A DNA stretch of 64,000 nt, from positions 83,714-147,713 of the forward strand of contig JAVYIG010004958.1 in NCBI GenBank assembly GCA_035222895.1. The letters are read 5' to 3'. Positions 1-10,005 of this stretch are shown one piece after another. Within the stretch, counting starts at the first letter, position 1, and every line of letters starts with the position of its first letter. The position numbers and the translations under genes are program-made. The DNA comes from Strongylocentrotus droebachiensis. Lineage: Eukaryota > Echinodermata > Echinoidea > Camarodonta > Strongylocentrotidae. Under the pieces are notes generated by a model, which saw only the letters and a program-made list of their open reading frames with translations, was not told the DNA's origin and did no database searches.

Positions 1-1610
1 GGTCGATATCAATGCGTACACATTGAATGAGGATAAGCAATTAGCTAAATGGGCATGTAAATGGGCAGCCCCAGTTTATTTTCACCCCAGGCATGGCCTG
101 TATATGCAACCTATATTGATCTACACGTATAGGAGTATGGTAAACGGCGATCTGACATCGCTTCGAACGGCGACATTTTGCCCTGGGCATTGTTACGTCA
201 CCGGACTTAGTCAGAGACAATGAGGTAAAGGACTTGGAGTGCGACTGTGGTTTAGGTTAGGTTTAGGTTGAAGGTTGAGTTAGGTTATAGTATCATTTCC
301 TGAGATTAACTTAAGTGAAGAATTCACTTAAACGTGTTGGAAACTGATCGCGTTGCAGTTGCCGCCGAAGAGCGTGTCCTACAATAATGCAGCCTTTCCA
401 TGGACAATTTAATGTAGTTGCATTTGACTTTTGGTTGCGTTCGGAAGGCAAGGGGATGTTTTGCATGCTTGCATTTTTTGTCCATGACCCATGATTAGTT
501 TCTATATACTCTAATATACGTAAGCCTAATTACACATTGGTGAACAGAGATATTGATTGTGCACCTTCAAAGAAAAGAAGAAAGAATAAAGAATAAAAAT
601 ACAAAAAAAAACAAGAACATGATAGGAAAGATAATCGGCAATGTTCGTTAAAATTTTGACAACATTTTACATGAAGATTACTTCATTCAATTCGATTTGC
701 ATTTTAGGCTTGAGAAAATAATATTAAGGCATATAGGGCAATAGTAATTAAACGACTCTATCCATTTAAAACATGGAAGAAGACAAAAATCATATGACGC
801 CACGGGTTCGCACGTCTTCTGCACGATTACTAGTTCTCTTTATTTGGCCACGCCCTATTCTGTTCTCTTTTTTCCCTTCTAATTACTAGCCACGCCCATG
901 CGTACGCCCACGCGTTCGCGTACAAACCCCGCCCACCTGTTGCAACATACACAATTTACAGAAAATGTTTCTCGAGCTTGTACGAGATGATAGTCCTCCA
1001 ATCCACCCATGCCATTACAAAAAAAAAATCAACATGCTTAAAACGACACTTTCCAATGATCTTGATTCATTCAAGGTTATATAGGTATTTAAAATGTTTA
1101 CGTATATGTTAAGTTAAAAATCGATACGTAATGTGTCATTTTCGTTCTTCAAGATTCACATTAGTGCCGCTGGAGCGGTTCATAGAAAAAAGGAAAGAAA
1201 TGAGAAGGGGTTATAAAAGTGTGCCAAATCCACTATTCTAGAATCGCTTCAAATTATGCCGATTTTTGGTTCAAATGGAGAGGAATATGGACTAGGATTG
1301 TGGTGAAGGGTTTTACAATACCGAGCAGTGTTATCGTTTGCATATAATACAAAATGAAGTTGGAAATACAGGATGAATGGAGACATTGTACATACATCGT
1401 TAGAGGGTGATTAATAAGGGAAAGTAATGAATTAACAACTTTGTTATCGTCACTCTCAGAATTGTTAAATTCAATATCATTGAATTTAGCTGTTTGAGTG
1501 GGTGCGGAAGTAGGGCTATTAGTATTAGTAGTTTGATAATCAAAAGGATAGTTAAAGAAGATAAACATGAAACGTACAGCGAGAAGAATAAGATAATAAT
1601 TTATAGAGGG
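1..1610. other. upstream intergenic DNA, no gene recognised
   Basis: No open frame here resembles a known protein. The 66-residue frame at 23-223 has no ATG of its own in the first codon (it opens with a non-ATG start) and no family resemblance. Around 248-290 there is a short run of TTAGG/TTTAGG-like units, too short and irregular to be a telomere. From about 780 to 960 the sequence is richer in CpG with repeated CCACGCCC-like words. The rest is AT-rich and unremarkable. Confidence 0.5.
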
Positions 1611-1611
1611 T

Positions 1612-2000
1612 TAGAAGGAGAGAAGGAGAATGAGAAAAAACAGAGAGTAGGGGAAATGGATTAGGTAACGAGTGACAAGACAAGGGGGAAAGAAGATATG
1701 ATCGGGAAGGGGGAGGAGAAAAAGAGGATAAGAGTTCAGAGAAAGAGGAAGTGAGAAAAACGTAGCGCGAGAGAGAGGGAAGGAGAGAGAGAGAGAGAAT
1801 GAAAGAGAGAGATAGAGTGAGAAATAGAGAGAGAGAGAGACAGGAGACAAACAAAACAAGGAGAGTGTGTGTGGGGGGGGGGGGAAAGAACTTGAGTTCG
1901 GAGGAAAGAGAATGAGAGAATGAGGGCAAGAAATAGAGGGAGGCGTATAGACAGATAGGCAAACAGACTGACAGACAGAGAGCGAAGGAATGGAAGGGGG
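1612..2000. repeat. purine-rich GA low-complexity tract
   Basis: Nearly 400 bases of GA-dominated sequence on the + strand, with perfect (GA)n blocks around 1780-1840 and a run of 12 G at 1873-1884. The long Ser/Leu/Phe-rich open frames on the minus strand across this tract come from the CT composition and are not genes. A smaller (GA)n block lies at about 2348-2364. Confidence 0.85.
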
Positions 2001-2661
2001 AAAGGTGGGAAAACTCGGAACACCACAAGTCACAATGTGACAATCGTGAAATCGACACCATACCTGATCAATACAGAAAAATCGACTCCTAAAGACCCAC
2101 ACTGATATCGCTCGGTAACTGGTCAGTTCATGGTCAACCATCCCCCCCCCCCACCCCACCCACCCTGTCCGTCAACGGTCAGTCTCTTTGTGGTCAGACC
2201 TTTGAAAGATGTCGGTGAATGATCGGGACAATGATTACGATGACTCAACTCCAATCTCATTATAGTGTGATCTGAACGGAAAGAGGAGTTTGCGGTTTAT
2301 ACACGGTTACTCTCGTTTGAAAGAGCAAAAAATGTATGCTCGGTATAGAGAGAGAGAGAGAGAGTGAGAGTGGTCGATGACGCTAATTTTGTTTATTATT
2401 TATTTATAAAGATTTGTGTTCAAGAAGGGGTTGTAGGTATATGGAAAACAGACCTTCCCAAAGAGAAGGATTTAAGAGAGTTAAAATAGCGCACAATTTA
2501 TGTTATGGTGAATTTTCACGACACTGAAAAATGCAAAAGTGACAAAATTCACCCAAACAATGATATTTGTGAAACGGATAATAATTTGATTGTGCATGAG
2601 TACAGTAATGAGTATTGAATATTCTTTCAATGTTGTATAATGTTTACATGTATAAGTGCAA

Positions 2662-2790
2662 ACTAAGAAGTGTCGTAGCCAAGTCTATGGATGCGAAGGT
2701 CGCGGATTCAATCCTCGCCATGGACCATAAATGTAAATAAGAAAAAGCTCACACTCAGCTTCGTGCAAGTGAGTAGCTTGTCAACTATAT
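2662..2790 (+). mobile_element. diverged tRNA-derived SINE fragment
   Basis: The segment carries a T-arm-like stretch near 2700-2718 (GCGGATTCAATCCTCGC) that differs from a typical tRNA B-box arm at about four positions. Ahead of it, near 2677-2686, TAGCCAAGTC resembles the A box of Ser/Leu tRNAs. The pieces between are too short for a full cloverleaf, so this is a tRNA-like SINE head or tRNA pseudogene rather than a working tRNA. No clear tail or target duplication was seen. Confidence 0.45.
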
Positions 2791-3399
2791 TCCTGCAGAT
2801 TATTTACGTTTCTTTTGCTTTAAAGTATAGGCCTACTTGACGAATTCTTCACATTAACTCAAATTTAGCTCATCTCCGTAGGTATCTTATCTAAATAGCC
2901 GCTCTATATCCAGGTGTGAAAAACTGACCCATACAGGATGTGTAAGTCATTGTCGTGATTGTCCTTACAAATTTGATGCTGATTTTTAAAACATTCTGGT
3001 CTTGAAATTCGATGAAGGCTCAAGTAACTGATTAGAAACTCTCGAAAAAGGAAACGTGTTCTATTCGTTGTTTGGTGTATTCATAACAGGTAGATGTCTA
3101 CCAACCTTAATGTTTTTTAGGCAAACTTGTACCGTTTGCGCAAACTCTTTGATCCTTGTAATATATAGGCCCACTTGCATGTCTTTTGTGCCATTAGCCT
3201 ACTTCTATCTCCACTGTGTTATTCTTTTTTTTCTTAAACAGCTCAAATTCCAAGTTGTGTTTTTTTGACGTTGTGCTATCTTTTTAAAAGTAAATCTCTA
3301 CCGTAACTATGCTGTCGTATCCATTTACACCATTAAGAGGGTAAATCAAAGGAAAATGAAAGACAAATCAGTCCTTTCCAAAAACGAAAATAAATCGAA

Positions 3400-4100
3400 C
3401 GCTCTTTTGTCGATGGCCGTCCGTACATGCTGCTCTCCAGACGATACACTTATTGCAATCGAGCGAGAGCGCGTATCGATTAGATAAGTGGTTGGTAGCT
3501 AGACTCTCTTCAGATCGATTTCAGTTAAAATACGCTTCAACGCCTCAAAAGTTCAGAATCCAACGGTTTTTATTTTGTTTTTAGCACTTCTCCACACCTA
3601 CCGACAGAATCAAATAGCTACTTTGTACCATCCTTAATTTTTCCCTCTCCCTTTCGCATTATTTGATAAATGGAAAAAGGAAATTCTTGAACGAGCCTAA
3701 TGATGCAGAGCTGAAATAAGGGAGCGCGCTTCACTTGTTGCTCGGTTGTGAACTGAAACGGGAAAAGGAGAAAAACTTGGGAAGTATTTTTTCTTATTTA
3801 AACAGAAGCAGCTTTGCTCGATTAAGCGATGAGATTCTTAAAAGCTGCGATCGGAAAGTCATTTTCCGCTACATGTCACTACAGATAAGTAAAATACAAC
3901 CGCCATTTACATATTTTCTCCACGCATTACTTGCAAATGTATCGCCGGGGCTCGCAAAAAAGTACAAGACTAGCGGACGTACAAGTAACTATAGCTCGTA
4001 GTGCTGTGCGCGCTTGATGTATCAATAGCTTTTACCCTTTTTCTTCGGCCATCCCCCTTTCTTTTCTTTTCTTCGCATGCAAATATTTCATATCCTGGCC
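3400..4100. promoter_or_regulatory. non-repetitive GC-richer block, candidate distal enhancer
   Basis: This stretch is free of simple repeats, has more CpG and higher complexity than its surroundings, and contains homeodomain- and GATA-like words such as CGATTAGATAAG (about 3477-3488) and CGATTAAGCGATGAG (about 3818-3832). The 88-residue frame at 3735-4001 has no recognisable domain and no ATG at its first codon. A regulatory role is inference from composition only. Confidence 0.25.
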
Positions 4101-5039
4101 ACTCAATAGGTAACATGCCGAGCGTTTAGGCTCATGTCACTTCGTGTTAATTTATACCTCATCTCTTTTACAAGATCTGTCACATAATCTCGTGCGATTT
4201 CCTTCGCCTATTTCACGCTCTTATCCACACCAGTCTTGCTACTGTCATCTCATACAAGCCGCAAACACGCAAGCCTGCCTTTTTCTCAAACATCTTCTTT
4301 TCCGCGGATAAACTTCGACAATTTTAATGACGTCTTTCTTTCGCCAGATCTCAAATAAAGCTCACTTACCAGGGTAATTCACTGTCGCAACAAAAAAGGT
4401 CAGATTCAGACTTTTTGATGATGATAAAATGTGAGGGTTGTGATCAAGACTCGCTGAATATTTTAAGCAAATAATTATTATGCATGGCGCGTTGTAGGTA
4501 GATTTCTTTTTTTGTTTTCCGTCAGAAAAGGGAAGAGTGACACGGTATGTCATTCCGTTTATTTACTTTATGTTTATTTTCTGTCAATATTTCCGTTTCA
4601 AATTACCGGTGTTCAAATTATAGGGCACATCACTCTATATATACTCTCTCTCTCTCTCTCTTTCTAATCCTCTCTCCGCGATTACTACTTCAGTTAGTTT
4701 CAAGTTTTTTATTTCTGCATTTTCCATAAACAATAACAAAAATAACAATGAATACATTTTAGCAATATAATGATAAGTAATACAAGTAGTAATTCATATA
4801 AATAAATAAATATAAATAATCAAAAGTACAATTAATCGTATTTGAAAAGAAAGAAAAGGGGGAGAATGCAGAAGACCGATATCGTAAGCAGAGCTTGAAA
4901 TGATACCGGCCTTACAAAAGAAGGAGAGGAGGCAGGAAGAAAGAGCGGGTGAAGAGAGTGCTGTGCAAAGTGAAGAGTGCACTGCGCGAGCTCCTCAATC
5001 TATCAAAATAATTTCCTTTTTATACTACTGCTACTATTA
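4101..5039. other. intergenic DNA with short microsatellites
   Basis: No gene recognised. There is a short (CT)n at about 4645-4662, an AT-rich stretch with TAAATAAATA at 4798-4815, and the beginning of a (CTA)n microsatellite at 5025-5040 that becomes the target site of the following MITE. Confidence 0.5.
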
Positions 5040-5047
5040 CTACTGAT

Positions 5048-5413
5048 CAGGCGCGTACGCAGGATTTTTTGAAGGGGGGGGGGGGGGGGTTTTAACATTT
5101 ATAAATCGGGCCGAAAATTTCGCAACGACTCAGCCGACCGCTTTTTTTTTTTTTTTTGACCTCGAAATTTGAAAATTTGACATTTTGCTCCGTTTGGGGG
5201 GGGGGGGGGTAAGGTCACCTGGTTTAGGTCAGTCATGGGGATAATTTTTTTTTTTTATTATTTTATTTCTTTTTATTAAAAAAAAAAAAAAAAAAAAAAA
5301 AAATTCAAAGGGGGGGGGGGGGTTTAGGGGGGTTTTGGGGGGGTTTGTACACATAAAAATACCAAAGGGGGGGGTTAACCCCCCAACCTCCCCCCCCCCT
5401 GCGTACGCGCCTG
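5048..5413. mobile_element. hAT-like MITE with 16-bp TIRs and 8-bp TSD
   Basis: A 366-bp element begins with CAGGCGCGTACGCAGG and ends with the exact reverse complement of those 16 bases. It is flanked on both sides by CTACTGAT (5040-5047 and 5414-5421). An 8-bp duplication and a CAGG start are the usual signature of hAT transposons. The inside is dominated by long G, A and T runs and has no transposase, so it is non-autonomous. The flank is a (CTA)n microsatellite, which could give part of the duplication by chance, although the GAT end is not part of the repeat unit. Confidence 0.8.
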
Positions 5414-5650
5414 CTACTGATACTATTATTACTGCTACTACTACTACTACTACTACTACTGCTACTTCTACTACAACTAATGTGACTATACTATAATTTG
5501 ACGACAATGACCACTATTAGTACAATACTACTATTATATTAATACTGTAACTAGTACTGATACTACTACTTCTTCTACTTTAACTACTATGGCTACTACT
5601 ACGACGACGTCGATGACTACTACTACTACTACTATTGCAATCTATACTAA
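5414..5650. repeat. (CTA)n trinucleotide microsatellite
   Basis: Imperfect ACT/CTA repeats with interruptions run through this stretch, continuing the array seen to the left of the MITE at 5025-5040. The MITE therefore appears to have landed inside the array. Confidence 0.8.
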
Positions 5651-6380
5651 TTGTCGCAATACACATACTACCAATTACATGTATTACAAGTAAAAACATC
5701 ATTTAAGTCCCACTACATTAAAAAAAAAACTCTCTGACGCATACTGACAGCTCAATAAAACGCACAAGAAGGCCTATTGGAAATGACGTCATTACAGAAG
5801 GAGAAAGTACCAATGAAGAAGTTCTACACAGTTCTACACAAAGGAAGAGAAGGGAATGAAACATTAGTGGCAATAATTATACATTAAACCGTGTGACTCA
5901 TAAAATCTTCAATAAGATTTCGTTTATACAAGCATTTAAATTGTTTGACTGTTTTACTATTCTTGAATTTCGATGGGAATTTATTAACAGTAATACTAAT
6001 AATGATGATGATAATAATAATAATTATTTTCATTATAATGATAATGAAACATTAAAATTGTATATGTAATAACAGTTTCTCTGCATGTTCAAAAGTTGAA
6101 AAACGTTATAACGTTATGTGATTGAGCTAATTATATAAAAATTTGCAAAGTACTTTAGAAAGATAAACAAAATTATAAAAGATTAAGTTTTTAGTTTATT
6201 GTGGTGAAATCAATAACTTGATCCAATATAATTATGAAAATGAATCGAGTTTTGAGACATAACAATGACAGTTTCGTTCACAGATCACAATATCCAATCC
6301 TCCCTCGACTATACTGTTTTAGAGTAATTAGTCCTTTCGGCAGATTCAATTCATGTTTTCCCATTATTTGAGTAAATCAT
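5651..6380. other. AT-rich intergenic DNA
   Basis: No gene recognised. A short direct duplication GTTCTACACA occurs twice at about 5820-5840, and an (AAT/GAT)n microsatellite lies at about 5995-6050. Confidence 0.5.
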
Positions 6381-6870
6381 TGCTCGGCATCCTACACCTT
6401 TTATGAGATGACGCAGACGACCGATACATCACAAACCTTGATCGACGCGATCGCATCAACCGATAGCTACGGCGGCATCTTCTGAAAACTCTGAAATATT
6501 GCTTTATGAATGATGACGTATGGCCTCGAGTCTAATTAATAGCTATATCACTCAGGTTGTGCCCGCTGTCATCTCGAATCGTGACTCGGCTCGATAAACT
6601 AACGGGTTGATGACCATTTTTACAAGATTATTTACTTCCCCTACTTTCCCGCCTACCTCCCTCCTTTCCGTCGCCTTTTCTATTCTATTTCTTCGCGCGA
6701 AGTCCTATCTGAAGATTCTACCTGTCCGGCTTGGTTTGAGCGGAGTGAGATCGTGACAGCCCCGCTGATCCCTCGGGGAAGATGTCGGGCAGTGCATCGA
6801 TGTGTCGTCAACATGGCATGGACTTTTACTTCAACGTGAAAATAATATACTTTTAGCCTTGATTCCTTCA
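6380..6870. promoter_or_regulatory. CpG-richer non-repetitive block, candidate enhancer
   Basis: Higher-complexity sequence with several homeodomain-type words (TCTAATTAATAG near 6531-6542; TGATCGACGCGATCGCATC with partial symmetry near 6438-6456) and a TGACAG hexamer near 6753. No convincing open frame. Assignment is by composition and motif density only. Confidence 0.25.
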
Positions 6871-7440
6871 GGGGTGCTTGGATGTTCATGGACAACAAAT
6901 TTCACTCTTCAGTTTTCTTAGCCTTTTAGCCATTTCGATGATGACAAACACATTTTAGCATTTGGCATGAGTAGGCCTACATGATGATTCAAGTATAGCA
7001 GAAATGAAGGTGACAAAGAAAGTTCAAACTATACGACTCGAATCTTCTTCACATGTATTACACCTATAAACACGATCTTAAAATGAAATCATACTTTTGT
7101 TTGTCCATCCTTTGTCACCGTTTACAAGCAGTTCATCTGGGCCAGTATTATCCCCATTTTGTTTGAGCTTCACACTTTTACTATCCGTATAATAGGATCT
7201 GTCTTTAGATATAACGTCCCTACGCGCTTAAAAAGTGCTTTGGAAATTAAATTGGTTTACTTTCAATTTCCGCCTATTATGGTCATATAGACATTTGTTT
7301 TGTCTATGCAATATGGATATCATTATATCATTACAATCATTACACGACATAATTACTAAACTTACTATACAGTATCTTTGAACTGGCTTGCATATTAATA
7401 ATAATAATCGAAATGATAATACTAATACTATATATTAATA
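6871..7440. other. intergenic DNA, nothing recognised
   Basis: AT-rich unique-looking sequence with a short run of ATA/ATG trinucleotides near 7395-7440 that runs into the SINE tail. Confidence 0.5.
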
Positions 7441-7648
7441 ACATAGTGGGTTCTTCTATAGCGCTGATGCCTGTCAAACTTGCTTAAGCATGGCTGCCAT
7501 TATGGTACTATAGCATTTTAATGAATAAAATTCCTATCAGGTACACCTCACCTGGGTCGAGTAGGGAAATGTCTTGCCACAGGACATTGGTGCTGCAGCG
7601 CGAACCACGAATCGCGAACCATTATGGTTCACAGTCCGGTGACTTCAT
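7441..7648 (-). mobile_element. tRNA-derived SINE, copy 1 (5' truncated)
   Basis: Read on the minus strand, this matches copy 2 near 19.5-20.6 kb over most of its length. Shared words include CTCCGGACTG/CACCGGACTG in the head, GGCAGCCATGCT-like sequence in the body, and a tail of ATT-type trinucleotides. The A box is lost at the 5' side (near 7648) and the B-box region has changed. It is useful because it shows the uninterrupted form of the element that copy 2 carries in two pieces. Confidence 0.65.
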
Positions 7649-7649
7649 G

Positions 7650-7745
7650 ATATTACTACTACTAATAATCATGATCATAATAATAATAATGATAACGAAA
7701 ACAAGGATAATGAAACTAATGATAACAATAATAATAGTAATAGTA
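7650..7745. repeat. (AAT/ATA)n microsatellite
   Basis: Imperfect AAT, ATA and GATAAT units. The 80-residue Ile/Met-rich frame over it is an artefact of the repeat. Confidence 0.75.
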
Positions 7746-8629
7746 AGTGAACGTACGACATGACCAAGTTTGTAGCTTTAGCAACCAATTTCAACGCAGA
7801 CTGAATCCCCTACCACATGGTAACAGACAGGGAATACGGGCGATTCAAAAAAAATTAAGGGGGGGAACATGGCAAAGGTTTTGGAGACCTTTTTTCTGTT
7901 CGCTTGACAGATATTTTTAATGCAATTGCGCTGTTGAAGACGATTTCGATCCGAACCCTGTGTGTATAGTTCCCAAGAACACCATCTGTCTCGCAGACAC
8001 CGAAACCACCTGCCCCTGATTTGTGCCCAAAGGGCGTTTCGCAATTTTACGTCATTTATAGTTTTGCAAGAAGACGAAGAAAGCTACATCAAAAAGGGAC
8101 TTTGTAAATATCATTTCCAAGGGCGTCAACACATCTTCAGGATTGGGGAAGAGGGGGGAAATCCCCCTGAATTAAATACACGGTAAATCTCGTCAGCGTA
8201 TTATAATGTAAACAGGTGCATTTGGTACTGAACGACTTATACATTAACATTTTTTTTCCTCTTGCTGTATACAGTGCGTACCAGAAGAATGAAACCCGAA
8301 ATAAATAAATAAATATGAGAAAACTTTGCAATCGCAACTCCTAACAAAAGAGGAGGCCCAGGAATCATATGAGAGATATTACTACCTTTTGGAGTTGAAT
8401 CCACTCCCTACAAGAGTTTTGACTCACTCTTATGATAGTGGATTTCGTGGATATTGTCCTTTAGCAAAGTATTAATCTCCATTTGCGTCTCCATACCCAA
8501 TAGAGAAATGGTGACCTGGCAGGGTGACGAAAGCCTTTGTGTTAGTAATTGCCATAAATATGCCCTCACGGTGACGATTATGGTAGGAATACTCCCCAGG
8601 GAATGGAGATGGTGCATATTGTGTGTGAA
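7746..8629. other. intergenic DNA, nothing recognised
   Basis: No gene recognised. Several overlapping short frames on both strands (for example 7778-8044 and 7962-8186) overlap one another antisense and show no family resemblance. A small GGGGGAAATCCCCC palindrome-like word occurs near 8154-8166. Confidence 0.45.
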
Positions 8630-8735
8630 TGAATATGATGACCGGGGTAATAATAATAATTATCTGTAAAATATTTAGAGACGGTATTTCGTATTAAACG
8701 CTATATAAATCGAGATTATTATTAATACTGAAGTG
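8630..8735 (+). mobile_element. 3' end of SINE/LINE-like element with (ATT)n tail
   Basis: The segment contains CTGTAAAATATTTAGAGACG, then GTATTTCGTATTAAACGC, then TATATAAATC and an ATTATTATT tail. The same order of words occurs at 61350-61405 and, shortened, at 39215-39255. Such shared 3' ends with a trinucleotide tail are typical of short retroelements that use a LINE partner's 3' recognition end. The 5' part was not identified. Confidence 0.6.
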
Positions 8736-9590
8736 GATTTCCACTGAATAACTAAGTAAGGAGAATAAGAAGTCTTGAATTGATAAATGAATTCTCTTCT
8801 CGACTTACATCTCCAATTAGCCTACAAACATCACATACATCTCAAGGTGGTTGTGTGTAATTTGTAAAAGCATGACACGCAATGCATTTTCCCGCCCAAG
8901 TAGACTGGCAACAAATGCCACATGTTGGCTGTCTGCAGTATGACGTACATTGTTTTCGATACGCAAATGTTTTCATTTGAATTGCGGAAGTCGTAGAGTG
9001 CAACAAGGGTCAATGAAAATGTTAGATGATAAATAAATTGTAATGTTATAAATAAACGATATTCTAGATTCTTATCAGGAGCTTAAAAAGTAAGAACTAT
9101 GGAGGAAATAATAGGTTACAGTTTGCAAAATGTATTTAACTTTTGAGGGCTATCGAAATAACCTCATAAAAAGTGTACAGAATTGATGATTATAAAGATG
9201 ATAGTGATAACGAAGATGATGATGATAAATGGGGATAGTGATCATAATAATGTTAATAACAATAATAAGGATGATTCTAATAATTATGGTAATAATTTTT
9301 TTTTTAATAACAAAAAAGGATAATTAAAAAAAACTGATGTAATTATTAGTGACATTTTTGGATGTTTTTAAGACGGTCAAGTTGGGTGCCATTTTAAATC
9401 GATGATATCGATGAAGGACAACGGGACAAACTAATACACGGTGTTGAAAAGGCTATTCGGTCGATTAAAAATATTAGTCATAATCATAGTTTGATGACGT
9501 TATAGAGGCATATCACTGCACTGATTGACGTGCAGTCAATGGGTTATCTGGTCATACCTTATGCACAAACTAGAGGCCCCCTTTTTCTAT
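8736..9590. other. intergenic DNA with ATG/AAT microsatellite
   Basis: No gene. Imperfect GAT/AAT trinucleotides occur at about 9186-9300. The rest is AT-rich unique-looking sequence. Confidence 0.5.
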
Positions 9591-10005
9591 ATCAAAATCA
9601 AAACCGGTGGACACTTGTAGATTGTTATATGGTTGCGTAGTTATTGGGGAGAGGGGGAAACCCCGTAGTTTAGAAGAACATCTATCCGATTAATTACGTT
9701 GTAACCGTTGGAATCGTTATGGATATCTACGGAATAAACTCAGTAAAATAAATAAATGAAAATTTAGGTTATTTTTCATCTTGACTCTCTTCACATCCAT
9801 TTTCTTCAGTATTTCTCTTTCTATTCCCCCTCTCTCTCTCTCTTTCTCTCTTTCTCTCTTTCTCTCTCGCTCCCACCCTCTCTCTCTCTCTCTCTCTCTC
9901 TCCCTTTTCATTTCTTAGCAAATTCTTGGTAATTTTCTTCTCCATTAAAGGGTTTCCCCCGCTCCCAATAACTACGCAACCTTAATAATCTGCAGGTGTC
10001 TTTAA
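9591..10005. mobile_element. fold-back / inverted-repeat element around a (CT)n core
   Basis: The left arm (9610-9663) and right arm (9951-10000) are imperfect reverse complements over about 50 bases. Both share GGTTGCGTAGTTATTGGG and a GGGGGAAACCC end, read inward from each side. Weaker similarity continues outward to about 9591. Between the arms lies AT-rich DNA and a (CT)n microsatellite at 9829-9902. There is no transposase and no clear target duplication, so the superfamily is open. A segmental inverted duplication is an alternative. Confidence 0.6.

Noticed and set aside
248..290. TTAGG/TTTAGG-like run suggesting telomere repeat
   Set aside because: Short and irregular, and embedded in ordinary sequence.
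1552..2159. Long Ser/Leu/Phe-rich frames on the minus strand (up to 182 codons)
   Set aside because: They lie in a GA-rich low-complexity tract, overlap in two frames, and have no domain.
2662..2740. Functional tRNA gene
   Set aside because: The A-box side is shortened and no full cloverleaf can be folded; better read as SINE or tRNA pseudogene.
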